Positions 35,587-47,390 of a stretch of 64,000 nt of DNA are shown here, in pieces. How positions within the stretch are numbered: the stretch's first letter is position 1; the number at the start of each line of letters is the position of its first letter. The position numbers and the translations under genes were made by a program. The stretch lies in contig JAQISU010000081.1 of assembly GCA_029339505.1 (NCBI GenBank), positions 13,427,001 through 13,491,000 of the forward strand. Direction: 5' to 3'. The notes under the pieces are model-generated. The model saw only the letters and a list, made by a program, of their open reading frames with translations. It ran no database searches and was not told the DNA's origin. Source of the stretch: Unio delphinus (taxonomy: Eukaryota > Mollusca > Bivalvia > Unionida > Unionidae).

Positions 35587-36000
35587 ATGGTTTAACGCCA
35601 TTTTTCAGCACAATATATAGGCTATACATGGCGGCCAGTATTAGTGGTGGAGGAAGAAACCAGAAAAACCCGGAAAGAACCACCGACCCACGAGAAGCTA
35701 CTGGCAAGCTTTCTCACTTAACTACATTAGCCGAATCTTAGACTCGAACCCACGCAGACAGAGGTGAGATGGCAGTGGTCCGTAACGGACAGCGCTTTAG
35801 ACCACTCGGCCACTCGGGGCCCCTCCTCAATATTATATACAGAATAGTGAAAGGAAAGATTCTTTGATTTCTTAGGACTAAGACGTTTACTGGGATTACG
35901 TACAAGTCAAAGAATTAGTTCCATCTTTGTTCTTTTCAGATATATCCACTAGTACATATAACATTGCCCCGATATGATTGCAGGTTCACCCAGACTAAAA
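34653..36000 (-). pseudogene. YqaJ-type recombinase/exonuclease pseudogene, split by a SINE
   Basis: On the minus strand a continuous 47-codon reading near 34,890-35,035 contains HLGASPDGVVHDPCC and then SGLLVIKCPAS. A frameshift later come YYFQVQGQMAITGKDW and LKGIIPEM before a stop at 34,653-34,655. GxSPDG, (E)xKCP and QVQxQM are landmarks of the YqaJ/lambda-exonuclease-like nuclease domain, whose active site is D...ExK. Here the Glu position of ExK reads Val, so the product would be inactive even without the stops. Upstream, KGKITSSKFGQV and DNLVKHLSRAI match the usual start of the domain. A SINE splits the reading at 35,563-35,822. Coding may continue to about 36,900 (for example the frame at 36,364-36,612), but I cannot assign that part. 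In animals such proteins are widespread and often associated with mobile DNA. Confidence 0.7.
35563..35822 (-). mobile_element. SINE family 1, young full-length copy with 16-bp target duplication
   Basis: Nearly identical to the copy at 5,961, with the same poly(A) tail type (about 25 bases). CTCCTCAATATTATAT stands on both sides (35,547-35,562 and 35,823-35,838). The insertion splits the YqaJ-type pseudogene. Confidence 0.95.
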
Positions 36001-37223
36001 CAACAAAGTTAAGAAAAAGAACTGGTGTACATTTAAGGTCCCTCACTGTTATATATGTATATTTAAATATATATTGTAATAAATGATTAAATTTAACTAG
36101 GGATAGGTTAGGGTGGGTTTATGTTGTAAATGCATATTAAATGAAGTATGGTACAGATTTTAGAAGAAATAAAATACAATATATTTGGGTATTTTGTGAA
36201 CTTTGAACTTGGGATATTCAAATAACACAACTAAAAAGTACTGGATATGCAGAATTATATGTTAAGCCAACTTGAGAAGATTGAAATATTTATGGTTTTT
36301 TTTCTTTAACAAAAAGATTTGTGTGGCATCCGGGCTTGACATTAACTTTTAATAAAGCAAGTATCAGCAAGTGTCACGAGACAAAATATATAAAAATGAA
36401 ATAGTTACCAAACAGTACAATTGCAATCTGCTAAATTCACATTTCCAGTGACTTTGGATAAACTGACCCATACAGTAATTATCCTTCTTATCACTGTTTG
36501 GTAGTGATGGTATCACTGGACATCTTGCATAACAGTGTGAACATTCATCCAAAACATTGTTAAATTCAACATTGTGGACATGCCGGTCTTGAAAAACAAC
36601 TTCACTCTTCAATTGTCACTTTGCCTTCTTTGTCAGAACTAAATAATTGTAAACGTCATTGTAAAATTAGGAATGTTTACACAGCTATTTTGTCCAATTA
36701 TTCAATGACTACATCGATGGCAGTTTTTCACCAAGAGGAGTGACCAGTTTTTTGGTTGTCATTGAATTGTGTCCTGCTTATCGTTTAACGATACACAATT
36801 TACATCTTGTAGTACCAAATTTTGCTTTAATCCCCTTCACTTGCTTGACTCAAATTCTTCTTTTCTCCCACTGACATTCTGAACAAGGTAAGATTTAAGT
36901 TCCGGAATTTACACCATCCTAAAGCGTCATCGTTTAAATAGCTCATTGTAATGAGTAATCAATATGATAAACATAGCCCCTGGAAATTTATTTGGTGATG
37001 ACAGCACCTCCTAAGGGAAGTAAGTAACTTCTTGAAAAGGACCTATTCCTTTCAAATTGCCTCAGCTAGTACTGTAACCTTAGAGCATTGGCCTTTAGTG
37101 GCTGCAGATAATGCCATAATTAACTGAAATCATAGCCTCAAAAATTTAACAGTAAATGAAGATGTACTCTTCTATCATTGACATACAATTATACAATTTA
37201 TCAAGAAAGTTTAGAAAAAAAAT
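36001..37223. other. mostly unassigned, possibly extending the YqaJ-type pseudogene
   Basis: The minus frame at 36,364-36,612 (82 codons, ten Cys/His in its first half) looks protein-like but has no signature I recognise. The rest is AT-rich without recognised elements. Confidence 0.35.
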
Positions 37224-37801
37224 TTGCTGGTTCATCTCAATATCTACTCCAGAAACTTCAAAAAAGTTCAAGCACAGATGCATGGATCATTCTTAGAGTG
37301 CCATGATCAGAGCACAACTCCCCACTGCTCTGTACCACACTGGCTATCCATTCGAACCAGAATCAAACACAAGATTTGTTCTCTATGCTACGCTTCACTG
37401 ATGGACTCAAGTCAAACATACCTATCTGGCCTCACCCATGTGTATGCACCATGCAGCAAGATACTTACTCTCCTCTTCAGAAAATCGTATACTCATCATT
37501 CCCACTACGAAAACGAATTCATATGGACACTGTTCTTTTGTATACCAGGGCCCAGCAATGTGGGATGACTTGCCCATTGAAATTAGACATAAAGACACAG
37601 TGATCCTTTTCAATAGTGCTCTTCAAACTCACCTTTTTCCACTGCAAGAACAAACTTACTTAAAGGCCTAATAATTTTTCCTACCTTAAATATTTTAGGC
37701 ATTTTTTTATGGTTTCAAATTTCATGGTGTTTTCGTTTTTGTAGTCATATCATTATCGATGCTGTAAAGCACTTAGAGCTTCTAAAGATTAGGCACTATA
37801 C
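37224..37801 (+). pseudogene. L2/CR1-like LINE 3' end, second copy
   Basis: The reading in shifting frames gives SQTYLSGLTHVYAPCSKI, then YQGPAMWDDLPIEIRHKDT and FNSALQTHLF, the usual C-terminus of L2/CR1 ORF2. The 3' UTR has GCTGTAAAGCACTTAGAGCT and TAGGCACTATACAAAGTCA before an ATT tail. Nucleotide similarity to 28,740-29,567 is evident throughout. It is strongly 5'-truncated, as is usual for target-primed retrotransposition. Four overlapping frames in this stretch are all views of the same fragment. Confidence 0.85.
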
Positions 37802-37805
37802 AAAG

Positions 37806-37807
<2 letters not shown>

Positions 37808-37861
<54 letters not shown>

Positions 37862-37862
37862 T
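37808..37862. repeat. (ATT)n tail of the LINE copy
   Basis: About 18 ATT units directly following the LINE 3' UTR. Confidence 0.95.
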
Positions 37863-39111
37863 TCAGCTCTTCTAAACCATGATAAATTATACCATACAAC
37901 CTTAGATAACTATATTTAGCCTTATAATAAGAGCCTTGATTGTTGCCACTCTGATGCTTCAACTTTTTAGCATGAAGGGTGGTCATAAATGTTCGGTATG
38001 ATTAAATTAGTTTGTCACACTAAGCTTCTAAAGTCATTCTGTGTCATTGATCTTTATTCTTTGAAGGGCATAAATGTGATAACAAAATATCCTGTTGTGC
38101 TTGGAACACTGGAAAGGACAAAGTTGGCTTTTAAAATTTTTGACAAGGTTCAGTTTAGAAAGGGTTTGTTATTTGCTTGATTATATAATGTTGTATAGAC
38201 CTCTCATAAGAAACATGGGATAAACATAAATCTCTGTCCTTTTTGGCATTTAGAAGTATGCAGTGTGGAAAGGTATTAAAATAATGGTCTTCTGTTATGG
38301 AAAATATGAACTTTTAATCACAGTTTGGGAAACCTAGTATAGAAAATTGGTACATGTACCATGATGATAACTACATCATGTGTCATTCCAAAAAGAAAGT
38401 TCCCAAAAATTTTAAATGAACAAATGCACAAAGGGCCTTCAGGAAAAGACAGTAAAGCTTTCCAAGTCAATGCAAATATCAAGTAACACAATTAATGGTA
38501 AAGATGTCAAAATTATATAAAATTTATGTAAAAGAAAATATAATTTTGTAAACATATATATAATTTTAAAATATGGTTAAAAGATGTTATATAAACCACA
38601 TTATCTTCAAAAATCTAAGATTTTCTTGGGTGGTACATCATAATCCAGTTTCTTCAGCTAATTTATATTAAGAAACTTGTTTCAAAGATGAAATTGATAA
38701 ATCTAAAAAGACTTCCACTGTCAGTGGACTCTGTCACTCAGGTACACATTCTTCTGTCTTAGGTATACACAATCAGGTAAATGTGTCCTACATAAGCGAT
38801 CATCAAATTACCACATCATCTCTATAATTTGTTTTGTATCAGAGATGACCCACTCAAATAATGGGTTTGATGTCACAAATTGAGCTTTTTGTGAAGTTTT
38901 CATTCCATGTGTTTTGTCATGATGTTCTATGTAATATTTGAAGTCAGAAGATGAGATCTTCCATTTTGGAAATTGAAGACTGCAGGCCAGCTTTGGCATT
39001 TCAGTACCATTGATGCCATTGTAAACTCTGCAGCCAACAAGATGAAAGCTTCTTCCAGAATGTATGAACAATCATGTTTCTGAAATGCCATTGGTACTAA
39101 CAGGTTGTTAC
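37863..39111. other. unassigned sequence
   Basis: Minus frames at 38,808-39,071 and 38,927-39,160 overlap each other and end in the SINE that follows. Their composition is somewhat protein-like (PKWKISSSDFKYYIEHHDK), but no family is recognised. Confidence 0.35.
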
Positions 39112-39371
39112 GAGGCCCCGAGTGGCCCAGTGGTCTAAAGTGCTTTCTGTTACGGATCACTGCTATCTCACCTCTGTCTGCGTGGGTTCAAGTCTAAGAT
39201 TCGGCTATTGCAGTTGTGTGAGAAAGCTTACCAGTAGCTTCTCATGGGTCGGTGGTTCTTTACGGGGTTTTTCTTGTGTTCTTCCTCCACTATAATACTG
39301 GTCGCCATGTATACAGTATAACCTATCGTGTGCTTAAAAATGGCGTTCAACCCTACAACAACTACAACAAC
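39112..39371 (+). mobile_element. SINE family 1, full-length copy with target duplication
   Basis: GAGGCCCCGAGTGGCCCAGT, GCGTGGGTTCAAGTCTAAGA, GTGAGAAAGCTTACCAGTAG and GTCGCCATGTATACAGTATA, then a CAA-rich tail. AACAGGTTGTTAC (39,099-39,111) and AACAGGTTGTCAC (39,372-39,384) form a 13-bp duplication with one mismatch. Confidence 0.92.
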
Positions 39372-40380
39372 AACAGGTTGTCACATTTAGGCTTCTGCAA
39401 GCTTCTGTATATTTAAAGCAGTTTGAAAAATAATGATGTAAGGTTTTTTTTGAGAGGTTTCAGTGGAGTATAAAGATTTAAGGATGACTAATTTCTGCAG
39501 TAAATATACAAGGTTGTATCCAGTAAAGATAGTCTGGGGTGTTGCAGTAGCAGATCCAAATTTTTATATCTCCATTTTTTGGACTGTCTTTGTATGGGAC
39601 ATAAGACAACAATTGGTGACTCGGATTTAATTAAATTTACTCAAAAGAAGGAGTTGATTTGTTTTGAACTTGTAAAGATCATGTATTATTGGTGGGAGAG
39701 GTTTGCTGCTTGCTGCTGTTTTTGTGGGCTGGATTAACAATCAATTCACTCACCTTTAATGTCATAGCAATGGAAATGAAATTCTACGAATGCACATTCC
39801 ATGTAGGGCAGAAAAAGCAAGAAAGTGAATTAAGATATCTACTAAAATGAGCAGTTAGGTGGAAACATTGCCTTAAAAGAGCAAAAATATGTACTATTAA
39901 AAGTTGTCTTATAATGGATTCAACAATTAATTTAATCCTGACTAAGATGGTCGCTGACAAATAAAAGAAAAAAAAAATGGGAAATTCAGTATGTGTTATA
40001 TGCATTTTTTGCAAAACATGTATACTCTGAAACAACTTTTTAACATGTCATGTTAAAGAAATAATTGTATTTCATAAATATATAATGAAATGCTTTTTTA
40101 GATCGGCATTGACATGAATATACACTTTATTTACTATATATTTTCTCATTATTTACATGTTTCAATCATTATACTGTCAACCTTTATTAGTGAACATTTA
40201 TTTCATCAGTTGTATTCAGGATATAAATTTAAGTATGTTTGTGATGACAAGGCCTAATCACTTGACCACAAGGTTTAGAATCCATACCATGTTATTATTA
40301 TTATTATTAGTAATAGTAGTAGTAGTACTGTAACAAGTGTGAATTTAATCTGATAATCTGACCATCTTGCCCTGTAATCA

Positions 40381-40459
40381 CAGGCACTTGATTCTGGAAA
40401 AACTAACACACTGTTATTTGGTGAGTGTACACATTAGTTTCCCCAGAATCCAGTGCCTG
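40381..40459. repeat. imperfect inverted repeat
   Basis: Arms of 26 bp (40,381-40,406 and 40,434-40,459) match at 23 positions: CAGGCACTTGATTCTGG against CCCAGAATCCAGTGCCTG. The loop is 27 bases. Possibly a tiny foldback element. Confidence 0.75.
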
Positions 40460-41266
40460 TGCCTGTAATGTCTCTCTAGGTATAACTGGAGTACTTGTTG
40501 GTAGTTTCTACTCCACTTGACCAGCCATAGCCTAGGATTTACCAGCTTTGTTTTAGAGAGAGCAGTGACTTCCACAAATTTCCAGGGGTCAGTAAAGCTA
40601 ATGAATTCTACAATCTAAGTTGTTGATCTCCTTGATCTCAAGAGTACAAGAAATGTTCTGCCTGGTGCACAAGGGACTTTCTCTGTGCAAGAAGATCCAT
40701 TGTGATCTTTCTGCCTACATCTGGGGCTGACGTTTTTTCTTGCAGTTACATGTACATGTACTTTGTAGCAGCCATATTTTATCAGGAATAAAGGGTTGAC
40801 CATTATATTCAGAAACTCAGCTTTGATTGATGCAGGCAAACTGGTATCAAATGTAGGGATGTAAGTGTTGCAGTTACAGTGGAATATTGATTCATTTCAT
40901 CAGCAAGACCTTCTGAGACTGATATATTTATGCATCTCAGATTCACTGCAGATGTCCCTTTCTTGATTCCACAATTTCACCTCTTGATGAGATAAGATTT
41001 GTATCCGACCATCAAAGGACTTTTGTTTGTAAACATGATGGCCCAACCACCCATCCCAAGACATGTGAATCTTGTATAATTTGGAAATTAATTGAGATTT
41101 ATAGAAAACCACCTCACCAATGTAACTAGCCCCACTCACAGGGGTTGCTTCAAAATTTAAAAACTACAGAGCCTGGGTAGTTGATGGAATAATGGCCTCA
41201 TAATCTGTCCAGTCCAGCCTATAGTTAAATGTCTTGATGTTTCATTGATGATAAATAAAATATTCA

Positions 41267-41353
41267 AAGTGCCATTACAAACCAACATCGACCAATCACA
41301 TACCAATAGTTAAAAGTGCCATTACAAACCAACATCCACCAATCACATACCAA
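41267..41353. repeat. tandem duplication, ~45-bp unit, two copies
   Basis: AAAGTGCCATTACAAACCAA followed by CATCGACCAATCACATACCA, repeated once with one or two changes. Confidence 0.9.
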
Positions 41354-41740
41354 AATTTTAAGTCTCTCTCTTGAATGGTGATGGAGAACTTGGAAACAAG
41401 TGTACATGTGCGTCCAGATGGTGATTAATGTATTCTCTACCTTTTTTTATAAAAAAAAAGCTTGGGGATAATATGTTGAATTCTTAAAATTTAAAAAGCT
41501 TTGATTTGTATAGGTGAAAATTTAGTTGATATGTAAGTGTAATTGTTAGTAATTTATGGTGTGTTATTTCTGTCATATTCCTGAAGAAGAGTATGAAAAA
41601 GAAATTTATGCAATAATTTTCTACAGAAATCTCTTTATGTCTTTAGAATATGATGTTCCACACATGCATAATAATGTTTGTATGACTAGTTTAATTTCCA
41701 TTGGCAAACAATGAAACAAACTTCCTATTTGTTTCAGTTT

Positions 41741-41868
41741 TAGTCATGCCGGTAGCTTCCAATGGGTCTGAGGTAACTTGACTGGTTTTTTTTCTCCACA
41801 AGTTATGTTGGCCACCATGTTTATAAGTCCATCTTGGGCTGAACAACGGCCTTAAATCCAAACAACAT
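41741..41868 (+). mobile_element. SINE family 1, 3' part, degraded
   Basis: GTCATGCCGGTAGCTTCCAA, TGGCCACCATGTTTATAAGT and CATCTTGGGCTGAACAACGG, then AAACAACATG. The head is missing. Confidence 0.65.
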
Positions 41869-42160
41869 GTTTCAGTCATTATTTTATTTCTGTTGATATG
41901 AATAGTTCTAAATTAGATGACTTCTTAAGATGTCTGATGCATTGTACTCACTGTATCTGATTTCTTAGCATTGATTTTTATTTAGCACTCATAGAGAATA
42001 ATTACTGCTGTGGAAGTTGGTTTATGTCATTGACCTGTTTTGTTTGTGTATTTTGTTCTTACCAGGAAGAAGGATAATCCATCTTAGACATCTGTTGGCA
42101 TACAACCTGGTTCCCCTGACCTGTTTATTGGAGGATCATATTCATGGTCTCTATGTGCTG

Positions 42161-42403
42161 TTGCTGTAGGGTTCAACACCATTTTTCAACAGAAGATAGG
42201 CTATACATGGCTGCCAGTATTAATGGTGGAGGAAGAACCCTGGAAAACCCAGGGAAGAACCACTGACCCATGAGAAGCTACTGGCAAGCTTTCTCATATA
42301 CCCACATTGGCCGAATCCAAGACTCAAACCCATGCAGACAGAGGTGAGATGGCAGTGATCTGTAACAGAGATTGCTTTAGACCACTCTGCCACTTGGGGG
42401 TAG
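42161..42403 (-). mobile_element. SINE family 1 copy
   Basis: On the minus strand: AGTGGTCTAAAGCAATCTCT, GCATGGGTTTGAGTCTTGGA, GAGAAAGCTTGCCAGTAGCT, GGCAGCCATGTATAGCCTAT and a CAGCAACAGC tail. Near full length. Confidence 0.85.
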
Positions 42404-42409
42404 GGGTGG

Positions 42410-43302
42410 GGGCTGTCTCTGTGCGTAGTTTAAGTGAAAGCTGATACTGAAGGATATACATTCACTTAGTCAAATCTATGGTAATTTGTGACAAATCATA
42501 CAAGGTCCTTGTTTGATTATAATTTAGGTTTATATTGTAAAATTCATCTGATAGCTATATTCCATATTAATCGAGTGATCATCATGTCCTGTTTCAGTTT
42601 TCATCACATGTTGTTAAGCTAACAATTTCCACACACTACTCCATGGGTTATTAAATGTGTATTTACCATGTTGTGCACTAGAAGCAATTGTGATTTAATC
42701 ACATCCGTCTGTGTTTCCATTTATCTATCCCGCTTCTTTGCAAGATTCCACAAAATGTATCAACATAGACAAATTAAAATTTCCTGGAACATTTGTATCC
42801 ATATGTACCTAGATGCCTGATTTGATTTTCAGGCCATGATATATTTTCTTATAAATATAGTTTAGAATTCTTTGAAAAGAAGCTAATTCAACAAAAAGGT
42901 TGTTGGTATGTTTAAGGATGTAAATGGTGTAAATTAGATTTTCCAGCCAGGATAGCAATATTCTATTTTTGGTTTTAAAAAAAAAGTTTCTGAATTTGTT
43001 AGCAGAATTAATTAAACAAAAAGCAGAGATGCCAATTTAATATCTTTGGCATGTGTGTATAGATGACCTTTAAAATTGTCATGGCTATTAGCTAGTTTTC
43101 AAATTTACATCAAGGATTGACCATATTGGCTTAGGCATATTTGGTTTTCAATGGGGAAGTGCAGAGCTGTATGACTTAGAAACACATGATGCAGATGCAA
43201 ACAATTGGAAATTATTGATTGTCTCAGTCTGCATGCAATCAGAATGGTACATATGATAAATGATGTGAGGAAATACTCAACAAATTTCCAGTACAATTAC
43301 GT
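42410..43302. other. unassigned sequence
   Basis: No family recognised. Confidence 0.4.
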
Positions 43303-43545
43303 CTAATCTTTAGAAGCTCTAAGCACTTTACAACATATTAAATGATATGACTACAAAAAAAACAAAAACACCATGACATTAGAAAACATTAAAAAAAATA
43401 CTGAACATATTTAAGGTATGAAACATTATTAGGTCTTTAAGTTTGTTCTTGCAGTCGAAATAGGTGAGTTTTAAGAGCACTCTTGAAATGGATCACTGTG
43501 TCTTTGTGTCTAAGCTCAATGGGCAATTCATACAGCCATTGTTTT
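43303..43545 (-). pseudogene. L2/CR1-like LINE 3' end, third copy
   Basis: On the minus strand: GAATTGCCCATTGAGCTTAG, ACACAAAGACACAGTGATCC, AAGAGTGCTCTTAAAACTCA, then ATATGTTCAGTA and GTAAAGTGCTTAGAGCTTCT. It matches 29,320-29,560 and 37,565-37,795. Only the last ~240 bp is present and the ATT tail is lost. Confidence 0.85.
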
Positions 43546-43606
43546 TTTTCTTTCTCTCTTTATAGCTTTTAAATGGCCTATTCTTTTACATGGTGCAATC
43601 TTTGAG

Positions 43607-43844
43607 GGGTCTCAGGGGCTGAGTGGTCTAAAGTGCTCACCTTTGCCAGTCACTGCCATCTCACCTCTGTCCTTATGGGTTAGAGTCTCGAGCTCAGCCA
43701 ATGTGGTTATGTGGGATTCAAGCTTGCCAGTACGGTTTTTGGTTCTTACTAGGGTTTTCCAGGGCTCTTTCTCCACCAGTTATTCTGGCCGCCATGTAAA
43801 GCCTATCATTGCTGAAAAATGATATTAGCTGACAACAACAACAA
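43607..43844 (+). mobile_element. SINE family 1 copy with target duplication
   Basis: GGGGCTGAGTGGTCTAAAGT, TATGGGTTAGAGTCTCGAGC, GGCCGCCATGTAAAGCCTAT, then CAACAACAACAACAA. CAATCTTTGAG (43,596-43,606) and CAATCTTTAAG (43,845-43,855) flank it. It lies just beyond the minus-strand LINE fragment. Confidence 0.85.
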
Positions 43845-43855
43845 CAATCTTTAAG

Positions 43856-45971
43856 AATGAGGTTACCGATTCCTGAAGTAGCTGGCCATCAGTTGGTCAG
43901 TCTGTGGCTTAAATGGAATTGAGTGACTGATGGTGAAGCAGTATCAGCAGTTATGTTAAGTGAAGGAGTTATTTTGTAATGTATGAAATAGTTGATGTAC
44001 TGTATATGCTACTTATCACAGAATTCAAAAAATTTTCATGATGTTTACACTATCTATTTATGGTTCTTAAAGCAACATTACCATTAACCTACAATCAGCA
44101 AATTAAAAGATGGACATATTCAGCTAATTGATCCACCTTTGGTTCACATTAAGTCCATCAAAGCATTCTGTTTTATGTCAAACTAATTTATTTTATTGTT
44201 GGTACAGAATGGCAGTAAGCAAAGATAAAAATCGATTTGAGATAAATTTAAAAGGATCTTTATCCTGTCAGGTCATCAGATATAACGAAGGAGTTGCCTT
44301 GGAAACTGTTAAAAATTGATCTCCACTTACTGAATCCCTCTCAGAATGTTTGGTATTTGGCATTATTACAGAAATGATTTCTATTTGGACAGGGGTTACT
44401 GTACAGTTATAGTATTTTCAAACCATCATGTTCATTTTGTATCCCCTTTACAATTTAAAACATAAGACATCAAGGATATAAAAAATGCACAAAAGGTAGT
44501 AGTCTTTTCATCTATTGATTTATAAATTCTAACCTGTTGTGAGTGGGCCCTAAACATTCCATGTCATTTTGTTGATGTTTGAATCAAATGAGAATTTCAT
44601 TTGTATCACTGTGGCCACTTTTGCTCAGAACAGACACTTTTCAAGCAACAGATGTGATTAGTTACCATCTTTGAAAATCTCAATAATTCTGTAAATTTTG
44701 GATTTACATCTCTTGAACACATACATACAAGAGTTCCTTCTATTTCTTGGTTCAGTTTCTTTAGAAATATTAAAACTAGACATTGCAAAAAAGTTGGATG
44801 CAGAGGGTTTATTCTGAACTAAACTATTCTAGAACCAGAAAGTGACAGCAAGCAGTCTGTTTGCTTGTTTGTATCAGGAACTTCAGTTTATATTATAATG
44901 CCAATTATTTGACAGTGTTAGAGACCCCTCGTCACCAGTCAGGTTAGAAATTGTAATCAGTCAATGAAATAACTAAGTTTGCATTTTTTTATATCCTTGA
45001 TGCTTTTTGTTTTTTTAAAATTGTTATGGGGTACAAAGAAATGGGAAGTTGTGCTAATACTATAGCTTCTTTATGAAAATGTTGTAGCTGATTGGGGTGG
45101 GTGGCAGCTACATTGGGGAATTAGCTGGTAGATCCAACAAACAAACAGCTTGGTTACATGTTTTCTTTAATTCAGATTCAAACTCTCCCTAGCCAGTTCT
45201 CCTCTGGTAAATACATAAGCCTAGAGGGACGTCACTGGAGACAACTGATATCATATTTCTGTAACTGGCTTGAATTGTTCCTGGTACATAGATCTGAGTT
45301 TCCTACATTAAACTAAACATTTGATATCTCACTAATGAGTTGTCTAGAAGTTGCTTTAAAAACATATAAATGATTATAATATATCTGATCAGACTCACAC
45401 TCACTTTCAACCTCTTCCTCTAAATACAAATGTTAAATAAATGGGGTTTAAGTGTAAAGGTTGACGAAGATTGTCAGAGTTCAATTATAAAATATCTATT
45501 TCTTTAAAATCTTTATCTGAGATATTCTTGCTAATTAGAGAAACATAATCTAATATCTTTTCTCTAATATGATAATCATTTTCAAAATCTAAAACTAATT
45601 GTAAGTTCTGTAATTAATCATTTAATTAATTTGCAAAAGCACAACTGCCTGTTCTCACTAGACTTGAACGAAATGATTAATGTCCTTAAGGTCATGGGGT
45701 GAGTGTACTGTAAAGATTCTGCTTGTATTGTTTTGGAAGGAAACTGGAAAACAGTCCCTACTACAAAAACATGCTGCCTGTCTGCCATAACAAATTTTGT
45801 AAGCTTGGGACAAGGAAGAAATCTATCAATTTCAGGTCCAACATGTTAACACATTAATCCCTGGAAGTTTTCGCTGTTTTCACTTGAAATAAGTAGGAAA
45901 CATATTTTGGGGACTATTTCGGAATAAATCCTAATACAACGACTTCCAAGCAATTTTCCAATAGCCCAATG
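43856..45971. other. unassigned sequence
   Basis: No element or gene recognised. The frames at 44,128-44,319 (plus) and 44,606-44,788 (minus) carry no recognisable features. Confidence 0.4.
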
Positions 45972-45983
45972 CCTAGTTGTGCT

Positions 45984-46308
45984 TTTTGTTTGTTTGTTTG
46001 ATTAGGATTTTTAACGTAGCTTTAACAATTTTTCAGTCATATCGCTACGATGTCTGCAGTGAGGCAGTTTATAGTGATGTCTACCACTGGGGCATCATGC
46101 CGCAGACATGTAGCATGATGTCCCACCCAGTCACATTATCCTGACACCAGGCCGACCAGTCCTAACACTAACCTCTTAATGCTGAACGTCAAGCGAGGCA
46201 GCTGTTAGTACCATTTTTGTAAGTCTTTGGTATGACTCGGCCGGGGATCGAACCCACGACCTCCCGCTTCCGCGGCGGACGCTCTAACCACTAGGCCACC
46301 GGAGCGGT
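45984..46308 (-). mobile_element. SINE family 2 copy C, full length with perfect 12-bp duplication
   Basis: On the minus strand the head reads GCTCCGGTGGCCTAGTGGTT, then AGAGCGTCCGCCGCGGAAGC, then GGGTTCGATCCCCGGCCGAG, a near-perfect tRNA-like A box, anticodon arm and B box. The body has AGGCAGTTTATAGTGATG on the plus strand and ends in a CAAACAAACAAAC tail. CCTAGTTGTGCT occurs at 45,972-45,983 and 46,309-46,320. This is the youngest-looking copy of family 2 here. Confidence 0.95.
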
Positions 46309-46393
46309 CCTAGTTGTGCTAAAGAAATGTTTTCCATTTTTTCTATTGGTTAGTTTGCTCATGCATGAGCAGAAGGTAAAAAGTTGGAGTTCA

Positions 46394-46420
46394 TTTTTTT
46401 TTTTTTTTTTTTTTTTTTTG
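46394..46420 (-). repeat. poly(T) run, possible poly(A) tail of a minus-strand retrocopy
   Basis: About 27 consecutive T. The ~400 bp to its right could be the body of a poly(A)-tailed retroposed sequence read on the minus strand. I find no matching duplication on the far side, so this is only a possibility. Confidence 0.5.
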
Positions 46421-46919
46421 CAATAACGGACCCATAATTTTCATATGGAGAAGACTCTTTAATCAAAATGTCTAACTTATCCTACTTTTTACACAGGTTC
46501 TCCTGTGTGCACTTCAGACCAGTCAACCTTAGATCTGAGACCATAAAGTCTAAAATCTGGACACAAAATTAGATTCTGAACATGGGCGAATTTTGGGTGG
46601 AAAAAAAAAACGACCCCAAAAAATTAGGTTTTTCCCTCTGTATTTTGTATAGAAACTAAAATGTCCAGAATATTTGGAATCATTGAAGAGCTAAATCTGT
46701 CTACATTTCAATAATACCACCGATATTAGTGTATCATGCATGACCTCGACGTTACAGACCTTGGAAGTAGGCTACTACCTCATTCCCCGTAAACTAGGTG
46801 TTAGGGGTTAATGATCAAGGTCTCATGTAGTGCAAGGAGGAAAGCTTATTCCACACAATAATTAACTTGTATACCAGATGCCTTTCTACAATAAATAAAA
46901 ATATGACAATATATTTTTG

Positions 46920-47390
46920 GATCAAATGATGTCAAGTCAAGATCAATAATTTCCACTCAATATCTCAAGTTCTTTATCACATATTTTCATCAGCATTTGT
47001 GGAGGCTTGTCTGAGGCAGAGAAGATGTCTTTTCATTTTGGTGTCCTAAGGATAAAGGTAATGGTCACAAGTATCAAAAGAATGAAAAACAATTTCAACA
47101 AAAGCTAATGTTCTGTATCATAATTTGTCTTGAGCTGACATTTTAAATGGCTTTCATAAAAGGCAAGGAAAACACCTATTGTTTTGGTTTATAAAATGTT
47201 GAAAGTCAAGGTCAGAGGGACTCAGTAAGGAAAATAGTTTTCAGAATAAATTGAGTCCAATGACACAAACCATGACCATAGGTATGGCTGGATTGCATGT
47301 GAGAGAAAAAAATGCATCATTTTGTTTTCAGTAGTCATAGGTGAAGGTCACTGAGACTGAAAGAATAAAAGTGGTTTTTGAAAAGTAACT
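46920..47390. repeat. diverged GGTCA-rich tandem repeat, second array
   Basis: Units near 46,930, 47,055, 47,207 and 47,336 share TCAAGGTCA/GGTAATGGTCAC, GACTGAAAGAATAAAA and TTTCAG-type cores with the array at 32,361-32,990. Confidence 0.6.

Larger units (their letters stand above)
39385..41740. other. mostly unassigned sequence
   Basis: Contains an ATT/AGT simple patch near 40,290-40,327, a hairpin at 40,381-40,459 and a small tandem duplication at 41,267-41,353, each annotated or described elsewhere. No gene recognised. Confidence 0.4.

Noticed and set aside
37224..37671. Four overlapping ORFs as separate genes
   Set aside because: All are frames of one L2-like LINE C-terminus with small frameshifts.
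46235..46308. tRNA-like sequence with A and B boxes as a functional tRNA gene
   Set aside because: It continues into a repeated SINE body with tail and target duplication. The acceptor stem is not closed.
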